From NCBI GenBank assembly GCA_009363175.1, contig CP045205.1:3472001-3536000 (forward strand): a DNA stretch of 64,000 nt. The letters are read 5' to 3'. Numbering within the stretch: the first letter of the stretch is position 1; the number at the start of each line of letters is the position of its first letter. Under the pieces are notes generated by a model. That model had not been told where the DNA came from and searched no databases. It saw only the letters and a program-made list of their open reading frames with translations. This document shows, piece after piece, positions 1 through 9,085 of this stretch. The DNA is from Citrobacter telavivensis (GTDB lineage: Bacteria; Pseudomonadota; Gammaproteobacteria; Enterobacterales; Enterobacteriaceae). Both the position numbers and the translations under genes were made by a program.

Positions 1-560
1 TTATCCTGATGCCGATTGGTCTCCAGAAACTCGATACCTGCGCTGATGGTGCGGTGGGTGAAGTGTTCCTCTTGCGTGGGCATAGCGGCACGATTAATCA
101 AATCCTGGATCATCCTCCCGCTACGACGACGCAATGTCTCTTCGTCTTCTCTACCCTGCCAGTGAATAAGAGGTTTCTCCACCTGACCTTTCCAACTGTC
201 GCCTTCCTGACCACGAATAAATTCAAAGGTGGAGTAACGTGGATGATAGGTCGCCCCGCCGTCACGCCAGTAATGCTTGTGATCGGTCACCAGATGCGTG
301 TGAATGCCCGCCTGACGCAGCGTCTGAAAAGCCGAGAAATCGAAAGGTTCCAGCGGGCCCCAACTGCGATGCAAAAAGTTATAACGCCCGGTATGCAGTT
401 CACGTCGTGCGGGCATACACGGCATACTGCCGACGTAGAAGTTGTCAAACTGCGCTGACTCCTGCGCCAGGCGAGTGAAATTCGGCGTGATCGCATCTCC
501 ACCATATGGCGCAAGATGATTACGGGTCAGCGTATCAAACATCAACATAACTGCTTTCAT
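1..560 (-). CDS. Sulfatase (Cys-type), C-terminal part outside the window
   Basis: The frame is open from ATG at 558-560 to the window edge, giving the first 186 residues. It starts MKAVMLMFDTLTRNHLAPYG and carries GSMPCMPAR at about residues 44-52. This is the CxP(S/A)R sulfatase signature whose Cys (about residue 48) is oxidised to the catalytic formylglycine. D9 and the early LMFDT segment fit the family's metal-binding Asp region. An AGAGA-rich ribosome site lies 7-10 bases upstream. It begins 14 bases after the PTS gene on the same strand, so it is the second gene of that operon. Because position 1 of the motif is Cys and the divergent neighbour is an anaerobic maturase, it should be active without oxygen. 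I see no Sec or Tat signal, so a cytoplasmic enzyme acting on an imported sulfated sugar is likely (inference). The substrate is unknown. Confidence 0.9.
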   Translation of the reverse strand, partial: MKAVMLMFDTLTRNHLAPYGGDAITPNFTRLAQESAQFDNFYVGSMPCMPARRELHTGRYNFLHRSWGPLEPFDFSAFQTLRQAGIHTHLVTDHKHYWRDGGATYHPRYSTFEFIRGQEGDSWKGQVEKPLIHWQGREDEETLRRRSGRMIQDLINRAAMPTQEEHFTHRTISAGIEFLETNRHQD

Positions 561-574
561 AAGACGTCTCTTCT

Positions 575-2107
575 TTATGAACCAATAAATTCTTCAACTT
601 CGTTCTTAATCAGCGTGACGTGCGGACCGTAGACCACCTGGACGCCTTCCCCCCGGATAAACGCGCCACGACTGCCCAGCGCCTTAAATGCTTCGACCGC
701 AACATGCTGAGGATTTTTAACGGTGACGCGCAGTCGCGTGGCGCAGCAATCCACCTGAACAATATTCTCTCTGCCGCCCAGCGCCTGCACGATACCCGCG
801 GCACGTTCGTCACCCGCCACTGCAACCGTCTCTTCCATTTCCTCTTCGCGACCTGGCGTTTTCAACTGACGCCAGTTGATCAGGAAGCGGAACGTGAAGT
901 AGTAAAGACAGAACATCACCGCCCCCAACGGCAGCATCAGCACCCAGTTAGTTTTGGCATTGCCCTGTAACACCCCGAACAACAGGAAATCAATTAAGCC
1001 GCCGGAGAAGGTTTGCCCAACGGTAATTTGCAGGATGTGGGTCAGCATAAAAGCAACGCCGGTCAGTACGATATGAACGCCATACAGCAACGGCGCGCAG
1101 AACATGAAGGCGAACTCCAGCGGTTCGGTGATCCCGGTAACAAAGGCGGTAAGTGCAGCAGACAGCATCAGACTCGCCACTTTTTTTCGGTTCTCAGGAC
1201 GTGCAGAGTGATAGATGGCAAGCGCAGCACCGGGCAGACCGAACATGAAATCCGCGAAGCGTCCCGCCATAAAGCGTGACACGCCGATATAGTATTGCGT
1301 GACGGACGGATCGGTCAGTTGCGCAAAGAAGATTTTCTGCGTTCCTTCTACCAGGTGCCCGTTCACCATCGTTTCGCCGCCGACGCTGGTTAACCAGAAC
1401 GGAAGATAAAAAAGATGATGTAATCCTAATGGGATAAGACATTTGAGGATCATGCCGTAGAACAGCGTGCCGACGTAGCCGGTTTTTTCAACCAGTCCAC
1501 CAAGATGGGTGATCCCCATCTGAATATGCGGCCAGACCCAGAACAACGCGACGCCGAGGAAAATGGCAAAAAACGAACTGACAATCGGTACAAAACGTGA
1601 ACCACTAAAAAAAGCCAGCAGATTCGGCAGTTCAGTTTTACCAAAACGTTTTTGTACCCAATACGCCAGCAACCCGCTCATGATCCCGCCCATCACCCCT
1701 GTTTGCAGCGTGGTGATGCCCATGACGCTGGCCTGACCTGCCGCCGTCAGATTGTCGACCGCCAGTGTCCCGGAAAGGAGTAAACAGGCGTTGATCGCTT
1801 TATTCATGACGATAAAACAGAGTACGGCAGCCAGTCCCGCAGTACCTTTGTCGCTTCGCGCCATTCCGACCGCGATACCCACGGCAAACAACAGCGCCAG
1901 ATTATCAAAGACCACGCTGCCACAAAGTTTCATTACGGTAAAAATAGCCTGAAACAGTTCATTGTTCAGAAGCGGGTAGGTCGACAGGGTCACCGGATTG
2001 GTAAACACACCGCCAAATCCCAGCAGCAGCCCGGCCGCAGGGAGGACCGCAATCGGCAACATGAACGACTTACCCAGGTTTTGTGCTCCAGCAAACAATT
2101 TGCTCAT
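575..2107 (-). CDS. PTS glucose-family EIIBC permease
   Basis: The 510-residue protein is a phosphotransferase permease of the glucose/glucoside superfamily. The N-terminal EIIC domain (about 1-400) has repeated hydrophobic helices (for example SFMLPIAVLPAAGLLLGFGG) and the GITEPLEFAFMF signature. The C-terminal EIIB domain (about 425-510) carries the phosphorylated Cys in DCCATRLRV. No EIIA is fused or adjacent, so phosphate probably comes from a shared EIIA such as Crr (inference). The start is ATG with AGGGA upstream. It is the first gene of an operon whose second gene is a sulfatase, suggesting uptake of a sulfated or glycosidic sugar. It resembles MalX/PtsG-type transporters, but the sugar cannot be read from sequence. 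Confidence 0.9.
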   Translation of the reverse strand: MSKLFAGAQNLGKSFMLPIAVLPAAGLLLGFGGVFTNPVTLSTYPLLNNELFQAIFTVMKLCGSVVFDNLALLFAVGIAVGMARSDKGTAGLAAVLCFIVMNKAINACLLLSGTLAVDNLTAAGQASVMGITTLQTGVMGGIMSGLLAYWVQKRFGKTELPNLLAFFSGSRFVPIVSSFFAIFLGVALFWVWPHIQMGITHLGGLVEKTGYVGTLFYGMILKCLIPLGLHHLFYLPFWLTSVGGETMVNGHLVEGTQKIFFAQLTDPSVTQYYIGVSRFMAGRFADFMFGLPGAALAIYHSARPENRKKVASLMLSAALTAFVTGITEPLEFAFMFCAPLLYGVHIVLTGVAFMLTHILQITVGQTFSGGLIDFLLFGVLQGNAKTNWVLMLPLGAVMFCLYYFTFRFLINWRQLKTPGREEEMEETVAVAGDERAAGIVQALGGRENIVQVDCCATRLRVTVKNPQHVAVEAFKALGSRGAFIRGEGVQVVYGPHVTLIKNEVEEFIGS

Positions 2108-2137
2108 AAGAATCCCTGATGTTGATGTTATGCAATT

Positions 2138-2171
2138 TAAATTTCATGTATAGTGTTTTTTATGAAATTTA
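2138..2171. promoter_or_regulatory. Perfect 10-bp inverted repeat between the divergent PTS and maturase genes
   Basis: The arms TAAATTTCAT and ATGAAATTTA are exact reverse complements separated by 14 bases, inside the 157-base divergent spacer. The dyad sits about 30 bases upstream of the PTS start and about 95 bases upstream of the maturase start. Such a dyad is typical of a dimeric repressor or activator operator and could control both directions. No regulator gene is visible in the window beside it; one may lie past the sulfatase. Confidence 0.55.
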
Positions 2172-2264
2172 TATTTCGATCATTGCATGACAAAGTCAAA
2201 ACGTGATGTCAGAAAAAGTGAGCAATATCACTAAAAATTAATCGAACGTCCGTCAGGAGTACGT

Positions 2265-3539
2265 ATGAACCGTTTTTTTCATCTGATGGCAAAACCCGTC
2301 AGCTACCAATGCAATATTGCCTGCGACTACTGCTTTTACCTGGAAAAAGAACAAGGGACGCTCAAACCCGGTAAAGCGTCGCGGCATATGGATGATGTCA
2401 CACTGGAAGCTTTTGTCCGGCAATACATTGAGGCCAATCCTGGATCAGAAATTGAGTTTACCTGGCAAGGTGGTGAACCGACCCTTGCGGGTATCTCCTT
2501 TTACGAGAAGGCGTTACAGCTTCAAAAAAAGTATGCAGGCGGAAAACGCATCAGCAACAGCCTGCAAACGAACGGCGTGTTGATTGATGAAGAATGGGCT
2601 CAGTTTCTGGCGGAGAATGACTTTCTGGTGGGATTATCTGTTGACGGACCAGCCTGGTTACATGACACCTGGCGTAAAACCCGCAGCGGGCACTCTGTAT
2701 TTAGCAAAGTGATCAACGCTATGTCACTTTTGCGCCAGTACCATGTTGCAGTAAATGTCCTCAGCGTAGTTAACAACGTCACGGCTGAACATCCGCAGGA
2801 GATTTATCGATTTCTGACCCACGATCTGGGTGCTGAATTCGTGCAGTTCATTCCCGCCGTAGAACAACGTCCGGTGAATGAAATGTACGGCGAACTGCTC
2901 TATCCGCAGTCCTTGTCAGGACGCACTATCACTGAATGGTCGGTGTCAGGTGAACAATGGGGACGATTTATCAACGGCGTTTTTGATGTGTGGGTTCGAG
3001 AGGATGTGGGTCGGGTTTACGTGCAGTTATTTGACAGCGCACTTGCCGCGTGGCTAGGAGAGAAGCCGTCGCTTTGCGTGATGCAGTCCTCCTGCGGATT
3101 TGGCCTGGTTGTCGAACAGAACGGCGATGTCTACAGTTGCGATCACTATGTTTATCCGGAACACCGACTGGGCAACTTGCGCCGTGACAGCCTGGCGAAA
3201 ATGGCGACCAGCAAGCAGCAGCGTAAATTCGGCATGGTGAAAACACAAGTTGCCGCAGAGTGTGAGCGCTGCGAATGGCGCTTTGCCTGCCATGGCGGTT
3301 GCCCGAAGCATCGAATCCATAAACGTGGTGAACGATGGCACAATCACCTCTGTGACGGATATAAAGCGATTTTCAGCCACTTAAATCCTTATATGCGTTT
3401 CATGGCGGAACAAATTCAGCACCAGCGACCACCAGCGGCCATTATGCAAGTGGCCGCCAGTATCGCCGTCCGGGAAGCTGAGTCCCCGGGAATGCACAAT
3501 AACGGCCAGATAACAGCCGGATCTGACATTCAGAAATAA
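2265..3539 (+). CDS. Anaerobic sulfatase-maturating enzyme (radical SAM, SPASM domain)
   Basis: The 424-residue protein matches the AslB/ChuR anSME family, which oxidises the active-site Cys or Ser of sulfatases to formylglycine using S-adenosylmethionine. The radical-SAM CX3CX2C motif is at residues 16-23 (CNIACDYC), and a WQGGEPTL segment fits the SAM-binding GGE motif. A C-terminal SPASM region supplies the auxiliary cluster cysteines (SSCGF, YSCDHY, CERCEWRFACHGGCPKHR), ending near residue 355, followed by a tail of about 50 residues. The start is ATG with AGGAG 8 bases upstream. It is divergent from the PTS-sulfatase operon, whose CMPAR sulfatase is its obvious substrate. Its 3' end overlaps the convergent ydjA gene by 10 bases. 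Confidence 0.93.
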   Translation: MNRFFHLMAKPVSYQCNIACDYCFYLEKEQGTLKPGKASRHMDDVTLEAFVRQYIEANPGSEIEFTWQGGEPTLAGISFYEKALQLQKKYAGGKRISNSLQTNGVLIDEEWAQFLAENDFLVGLSVDGPAWLHDTWRKTRSGHSVFSKVINAMSLLRQYHVAVNVLSVVNNVTAEHPQEIYRFLTHDLGAEFVQFIPAVEQRPVNEMYGELLYPQSLSGRTITEWSVSGEQWGRFINGVFDVWVREDVGRVYVQLFDSALAAWLGEKPSLCVMQSSCGFGLVVEQNGDVYSCDHYVYPEHRLGNLRRDSLAKMATSKQQRKFGMVKTQVAAECERCEWRFACHGGCPKHRIHKRGERWHNHLCDGYKAIFSHLNPYMRFMAEQIQHQRPPAAIMQVAASIAVREAESPGMHNNGQITAGSDIQK

Positions 3540-4081
3540 CTGACAAACGGCGCGGTGTCCGGCACGTTAATGGTGGTGGAGGCTTTCAGTTGCGGCGTAC
3601 CGAGATAGAGGAAGCCGACGATCTTATCCTGCGTGCGGCAGTCAAACGCGTCGCGCACCACCGGGCTGTCGGTTAGCGCCCCGGTACGCCAGATACCGCC
3701 GAAGCCTTGCGCGATAGCCGCCATTTGCATCGCCATCACCGCACAGCCAGCGGACATTTCCTGTTCCCAGACCGGGACCTTATGATTTTCGTCACATTTC
3801 GCGACCACGGTGATGATAAGCGGCGCGCGAAACGGCGCGGTGCGCGCTTTTTCGATCCCTTTATCATCGCTCCCGGCGGCAATTGCCCCCTTCTCCAGCA
3901 CCGCGCTGAAGCGTTCGCGCCCTTCGCCTTCAATGACGAAGAAATGCCACGGTTGCAGGGTCTTATGATCCGGCGCGCGCATCCCCGCGCGGAGAATATT
4001 TTGCAATTGCTCACCGGCAGGTGCAGGCTCGGCCAGGCGAGAAGCGCTGCGGCGGTTAACAAGTAATTCAAGTGCATCCAT
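3530..4081 (-). CDS. ydjA: Nitroreductase-family protein YdjA
   Basis: The 183-residue protein matches E. coli YdjA nearly throughout (MDALELLVNRRSASRLAEPA at the start). It is a minimal FMN-dependent nitroreductase fold. The conserved RRS near the N-terminus and the GGIWRTG segment at about 130 belong to the flavin pocket. The physiological substrate is not settled. The start ATG follows AGGAG by 8 bases. In E. coli the gene lies beside sppA and selD, and here it still diverges from sppA. The accessory sulfatase locus has been placed on its other side, and their 3' ends overlap by 10 bases. Confidence 0.93.
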   Translation of the reverse strand: MDALELLVNRRSASRLAEPAPAGEQLQNILRAGMRAPDHKTLQPWHFFVIEGEGRERFSAVLEKGAIAAGSDDKGIEKARTAPFRAPLIITVVAKCDENHKVPVWEQEMSAGCAVMAMQMAAIAQGFGGIWRTGALTDSPVVRDAFDCRTQDKIVGFLYLGTPQLKASTTINVPDTAPFVSYF

Positions 4082-4246
4082 TTGGTTAACTCCTGTCAGG
4101 GTGAATATTCACAAAATTAACACGAGAGCAGATTTTGTTACAGCGCCGACGGTGATTCCTGCTGACAAGAGACGGCAGGGTCATTAGGATAGCCACATCT
4201 CTTACACCTGACCCAGGTGTAGTATTTGTAACGGTAGGGAGAATAC

Positions 4247-6103
4247 ATGCGAACCCTGTGGCGATTCATTGCCGGTTTTTTTAAATGGACGTGGCGACTG
4301 CTTAATTTTGTCCGCGAGATGGTGCTTAACCTGTTCTTTATCTTCCTGATCCTGGTCGGTGTGGGAGTCTGGATGCAGGTCAGCAACAATAATACCAGTG
4401 ATAAAGTCGGTCGCGGTGCCCTGCTGTTAGATATTTCCGGGGTGATCGTCGATAAACCGTCCAGTACCAGCCGTCTTAGCGCGCTCAGCCGTCAACTGCT
4501 GGGCGCCAGCTCCGATCGTCTGCAGGAAAACTCCCTGTTCGATATCGTCAATACCATTCGTCAGGCCAAAGACGATCGCAATATCACCGGTATTGTGATG
4601 GATTTGAAAAACTTCGCCGGTGCCGACCAGCCGTCAATGCAGTATATCGGCAAAGCGCTGCGTGAATTCCGCGACAGCGGAAAACCGGTCTATGCCGTCG
4701 GCGATAACTTTAGTCAGGGCCAGTATTACCTCGCGAGCTTCGCCAATAAAATCTGGCTGTCGCCGCAGGGCTCGGTCGACATCCACGGTTTTGCCACCAA
4801 CGGACTCTATTACAAATCCCTGCTGGATAAGCTGAAAGTTTCCACCCACGTGTTCCGCGTTGGAACCTATAAGTCTGCCGTCGAGCCGTTTATTCGTGAC
4901 GATATGTCGCCTGCGGCCCGGGAAGCAGACAGCCGCTGGATTGGTGAACTGTGGCAGAACTACCTGAATACCGTTGCCGCCAATCGTCAAATCCCGGCAG
5001 GGCAAGTCTTCCCTGGCGCACAGGGCGTTCTGGATGCGCTGACGAAAGCCGATGGTGATACAGCGAAGTACGCGCTCGACAGCAAACTGGTCGACGCCCT
5101 GCTTTCCAGCGCCGAAGTGGAAAAAGCGCTGACCAAACAGTTTGGCTGGAGCAAAGCCGAAAATAACTATCGCGCGATCAGCTATTACGACTATACGCTC
5201 AATCCGCCTGCGGATACGGGCAGCTCCATCGGCGTCGTCTTCGCCAACGGGGCCATCATGGATGGTGAAGAAACGCCGGGGAACGTCGGCGGGGATACCA
5301 CCGCCTCGCAAATTCGCGATGCACGTCTGGATCCGAAAGTGAAAGCCATTGTCCTGCGCGTAAACAGCCCTGGCGGCAGCGTGACGGCCTCGGAAGTGAT
5401 TCGCTCAGAACTGGCCGCCGCGCGCGCTGCCGGCAAACCGGTGGTGGTGTCGATGGGCGGAATGGCAGCGTCTGGTGGTTACTGGATCTCCACGCCGGCC
5501 AGCTACATTGTGGCCAACCCGAGCACGCTGACCGGTTCGATTGGTATCTTCGGGGTGATTAACACCGTCGAAAATAGCCTTGATTCAATTGGTGTGCACA
5601 CCGACGGCGTGGCCACCTCACCGCTGGCCGATATTTCGCTGACCAAGGCCCTGCCGCCGGAAGCGCAGCAAATGATGCAACTGAGCATTGAGAACGGCTA
5701 TAAGCGTTTTATCACCCTGGTCGCTCAGGCGCGTAAATCTACGCCTGAGCAGATTGATAAAATTGCGCAGGGCCACGTCTGGACCGGCCAGGACGCCAAA
5801 GCGAACGGTCTGGTCGACAGCCTTGGCGACTTCGACGATGCGGTCGCTAAAGCGGCTGAACTGGCGAAGCTCAAGGCGTGGCATATCGACTATTATCAGG
5901 ATGAGCCGACCTTCTTCGATATGGTAATGGACGGCATGTCAGGCTCCGTTCGCGCCATGCTGCCGCAGGCGATTCAGGCAATGCTCCCTGCACCGCTGGC
6001 CTCAGCGGCCAGTACGGTCAAAGCGGAAGGCGATAAGCTCGCCGCATTCAACGATCCGCAAAACCGTTATGCGTTCTGTCTGACCTGCGCTAACGTGCGT
6101 TAA
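4247..6103 (+). CDS. sppA: Signal peptide peptidase SppA (protease IV)
   Basis: The 618 residues equal the E. coli length. An N-terminal membrane anchor (about 25-50, LNLFFIFLILVGVGVWM) tethers a periplasmic protease of the S49 family that degrades cleaved signal peptides. The fold is a tandem duplication. The general-base Lys lies in GTYKSAVEPF at about 209 in the N-terminal half and the nucleophile Ser in MAASGGYW at about 409 in the C-terminal half, as in the known Ser-Lys dyad. The start ATG has GGGAGA upstream. An intrinsic terminator follows the stop, so ansA is probably transcribed mainly from its own promoter or by readthrough. Confidence 0.97.
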   Translation: MRTLWRFIAGFFKWTWRLLNFVREMVLNLFFIFLILVGVGVWMQVSNNNTSDKVGRGALLLDISGVIVDKPSSTSRLSALSRQLLGASSDRLQENSLFDIVNTIRQAKDDRNITGIVMDLKNFAGADQPSMQYIGKALREFRDSGKPVYAVGDNFSQGQYYLASFANKIWLSPQGSVDIHGFATNGLYYKSLLDKLKVSTHVFRVGTYKSAVEPFIRDDMSPAAREADSRWIGELWQNYLNTVAANRQIPAGQVFPGAQGVLDALTKADGDTAKYALDSKLVDALLSSAEVEKALTKQFGWSKAENNYRAISYYDYTLNPPADTGSSIGVVFANGAIMDGEETPGNVGGDTTASQIRDARLDPKVKAIVLRVNSPGGSVTASEVIRSELAAARAAGKPVVVSMGGMAASGGYWISTPASYIVANPSTLTGSIGIFGVINTVENSLDSIGVHTDGVATSPLADISLTKALPPEAQQMMQLSIENGYKRFITLVAQARKSTPEQIDKIAQGHVWTGQDAKANGLVDSLGDFDDAVAKAAELAKLKAWHIDYYQDEPTFFDMVMDGMSGSVRAMLPQAIQAMLPAPLASAASTVKAEGDKLAAFNDPQNRYAFCLTCANVR

Positions 6104-6108
6104 TCCCC

Positions 6109-6138
6109 AATCCCTCTTCCTGCGAAGGGGGATTTTTC
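6109..6138 (+). terminator. Intrinsic terminator after sppA
   Basis: An 11-bp stem (AATCCCTCTTC paired with GAAGGGGGATT, one G-T pair) with loop CTGC is followed by five T residues. It lies 5 bases after the sppA stop. Confidence 0.8.
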
Positions 6139-6160
6139 CTTGAGCGACAAGATAATAGCC

Positions 6161-7177
6161 ATGCAGAAGAAATCGATTTACGTTGCCTATACCGGCGGGA
6201 CCATTGGTATGCAGCGCTCCGAACAGGGTTACATCCCGGTCTCCGGACATCTTCAGCGGCAGTTGGCGCTGATGCCCGAATTTCACCGCCCGGAAATGCC
6301 CGACTTCACCATTCATGAATATGCCCCGCTGATGGATTCGTCAGATATGACGCCGGAAGACTGGCAGCATATCGCCGACGATATCAAAACCCATTACGAC
6401 CAGTACGACGGTTTTGTTATCCTTCACGGCACCGACACGATGGCGTTTACCGCCTCCGCACTCTCATTTATGCTGGAGAATCTGGGCAAGCCGGTCATTG
6501 TGACAGGGTCACAAATACCGTTGGCGGAGCTGCGTTCTGACGGACAAATCAATCTTCTCAACGCGCTGTACATCGCAGCAAACTATCCGATCAACGAAGT
6601 CACCCTGTTCTTCAACAACCGCCTGTTTCGCGGCAACCGCACGACAAAGGCGCATGCCGATGGCTTTGACGCTTTCGCCTCCCCTAACCTCCCGCCGCTA
6701 CTGGAAGCGGGTATCCACATCCGTCGTCTGGGTACGCCACCGGCCCCGCGAAGTGAAGGCGAACTGATTGTTCACCCAATCACACCGCAGCCGATTGGCG
6801 TCGTCACTATTTATCCGGGGATCTCAGCCGATGTGGTGCGCAACTTCCTGCGCCAACCGGTAAGAGCGCTGATTCTGCGCTCCTATGGCGTGGGTAACGC
6901 GCCGCAGAATAAAGCGTTTTTGAAAGAGCTTCGCGAAGCCAGCGAGCGTGGCATTGTGGTGGTGAACCTCACGCAGTGCATGTCGGGGAAAGTGAACATG
7001 GGCGGCTATGCCACCGGCAATGCGCTGGCACATGCGGGCGTGATTGGCGGCGCGGATATGACCGTTGAAGCGACCCTGACCAAACTGCATTATCTGCTGA
7101 GCAAAGGGCTGGATACGGATGCGATTCGCAAGGCGATGACGCAAAATCTGCGCGGCGAACTCACGCCGGACGACTAA
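6161..7177 (+). CDS. ansA: L-asparaginase I, cytoplasmic
   Basis: The 338-residue product matches E. coli AnsA. It hydrolyses L-asparagine to aspartate and ammonia in the cytoplasm. The two Thr-containing asparaginase signatures are present: YTGGTIGM near residue 11 and ILHGTDTMAFTASALSF near 85. A TTG 21 bases upstream would add seven residues; I chose the ATG that yields the usual MQKKSIYVAY start. The pncA gene follows after 10 bases, so the two form an operon as in E. coli. Confidence 0.97.
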   Translation: MQKKSIYVAYTGGTIGMQRSEQGYIPVSGHLQRQLALMPEFHRPEMPDFTIHEYAPLMDSSDMTPEDWQHIADDIKTHYDQYDGFVILHGTDTMAFTASALSFMLENLGKPVIVTGSQIPLAELRSDGQINLLNALYIAANYPINEVTLFFNNRLFRGNRTTKAHADGFDAFASPNLPPLLEAGIHIRRLGTPPAPRSEGELIVHPITPQPIGVVTIYPGISADVVRNFLRQPVRALILRSYGVGNAPQNKAFLKELREASERGIVVVNLTQCMSGKVNMGGYATGNALAHAGVIGGADMTVEATLTKLHYLLSKGLDTDAIRKAMTQNLRGELTPDD

Positions 7178-7187
7178 GGAGATACTG

Positions 7188-7829
7188 ATGACGCATCGTG
7201 CGCTGTTACTGGTCGATTTACAAAATGATTTCTGCGCTGGCGGCGCGCTGGCGGTCCCGGAAGGCGACAGCACGGTTGATATCGCTAACCGCCTGATCGC
7301 ATGGTGTCAGACGCGCGGCGATGCGGTGATCGCAAGCCAGGACTGGCATCCTGCGAACCACGGCAGTTTCGCCAGTCAACATCAGGCCCAGCCTTACAGC
7401 CAGGGGCAACTGGATGGTCTGGCGCAAACTTTCTGGCCCGATCACTGCGTGCAGGATACCGACGGCGCGGCGTTTCATCCACTGCTGAACCGCAAGGCGA
7501 TAGATGCCGTTTTCCATAAGGGCGAGAACCCGCTTGTCGACAGCTACAGCGCCTTTTTTGATAATGGTCGCCGACAGAAAACCGGGTTGGACGCGTGGCT
7601 TCGCCAGCACAACGTGAGTGAACTGATAGTCATGGGCCTGGCGACCGACTATTGCGTCAGGTTTACGGTTATGGATGCGCTGCAACTGGGCTATACGGTG
7701 AATGTGATTACCAACGGCTGTCGCGGCGTGAACATTCAGCCACAGGACAGTGCCCATGCCTTCATGGAGATGGCCGCCGCAGGTGCTACGCTCTATACCC
7801 TCGCCGACTGGGAAGAAACCCAGAATTAG
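7188..7829 (+). CDS. pncA: Nicotinamidase / pyrazinamidase
   Basis: The 213-residue enzyme converts nicotinamide to nicotinate in NAD salvage. Catalytic residues of the isochorismatase-fold family are visible: D10 in LLVDLQNDF, the Lys in FHKGENP at about 111, and the nucleophile Cys in ATDYCVRFTV at about 156. Metal-binding DWHPANHGSFA is at about 52-62. The start ATG is 10 bases after ansA with AAGGAG upstream. It is the last gene of the ansA-pncA unit; a 9-bp dyad follows before the convergent ydjE remnant. Confidence 0.97.
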   Translation: MTHRALLLVDLQNDFCAGGALAVPEGDSTVDIANRLIAWCQTRGDAVIASQDWHPANHGSFASQHQAQPYSQGQLDGLAQTFWPDHCVQDTDGAAFHPLLNRKAIDAVFHKGENPLVDSYSAFFDNGRRQKTGLDAWLRQHNVSELIVMGLATDYCVRFTVMDALQLGYTVNVITNGCRGVNIQPQDSAHAFMEMAAAGATLYTLADWEETQN

Positions 7830-7835
7830 CCCACA

Positions 7836-7864
7836 GGAGGATGGCGATCCCCTCACCATCCTCC
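7836..7864. terminator. Hairpin between convergent pncA and ydjE
   Basis: A perfect 9-bp inverted repeat (GGAGGATGG / CCATCCTCC) with an 11-base loop sits in the short gap between convergent genes. No long T-run follows on either strand, so termination strength is uncertain. Confidence 0.5.
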
Positions 7865-9085
7865 CACGTTAGTTCAGACTGGAAATTTCCTCGAGCGATA
7901 CCATTCGCGTTTCAATACCAAAGAAAAACAGAATTAGCGCACAAACCACCAACATAGCGCCCAGCACAATAAATACGGTGACTGAGCCGTATTGCGTCAG
8001 TAATACCGCCACGCCATACGGGGTAAAAACCGCCACGATCCGGCCTACCGCATTTACAAATCCTGAACCGCGCAGGCGTAAATGCGTCGGCCACAGCTCC
8101 GGAACATAGACCGCAGAAGCAAAGCAGACGTACATATACAGGAAAAAAATCATCACCAGACCATAGCTCAGAATGGCCCATTCCGCAGTCTGAATCGAAT
8201 AGAAATAGCCCAGCAGCGCAATGATGACCAGCAGCAACGAACCGAATAACCGCCGTGGATAACGGTCAATAATCAAAGCGGCGATAAAGATACCGACGGG
8301 TGCGCCAATCATAATGATGGCGGTCATAAAAATAGACCTGGTGACATCAATCCCTGAGTTAACAAAAATCGTTGGGATCCATACGGTAATGGTATAAAGC
8401 GAAATATTCATCGCGATAAGTACGGTAATGGCCACCAGCGTGCGGCGCAGCATCTGTCCTTTAAACAGCAGCCAGAATGACCCATGCTCCTCACTGACTG
8501 AATGCGATTCCGGTTTGCCCGGAGGTGGAGACAAGGTGATGTTCTTCTCTTTTTCAATCTGTATTTCAACGTCGCGCAGATGTTTTTCCGCAATACATTG
8601 TCGACCTTTGCCCGCCAGCCAGCGTGGCGATTCAATAAAGTATTTTCCGGAAAGGTACCATGCCAGCAGCATGCCAGCCCCACCAAGGAGAAACATCACT
8701 CGCCAGCTCAACAGGGCAATAACGACAACGCCAATGGCCGCAGACAGCATCGGTGCCCAGTTACCGACAAAAGAGAGCCTTGCAGACCATTTTCCTCTGA
8801 CTGTCGCCGGAATGAACTCCGTAAATGACGCATAGCCCACCATGATAAGCGCCCCCATACCTGTCCCCATGAGACAGCGAAAGAAGATAAGCCAGTACAT
8901 ATTGGGAACAAAGGAAGCCGCGGTTGCGGAAATGCCCACAATCAGCAGATTCATTCGAAACGCTTTCCGGCGTCCAAGATAATCGCCAATAAACCCGCCG
9001 GTCAAAGAGCCGATGAAATAACCGAACATCAATGCCGAGGTAAATGCCGCATTGAGGAAATTATTTGACCATCCATTACTTACTA

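Noticed and set aside
4634..5311. 225-codon frame antisense to sppA
   Set aside because: Shadow of the protease IV gene; composition follows its codon pattern.
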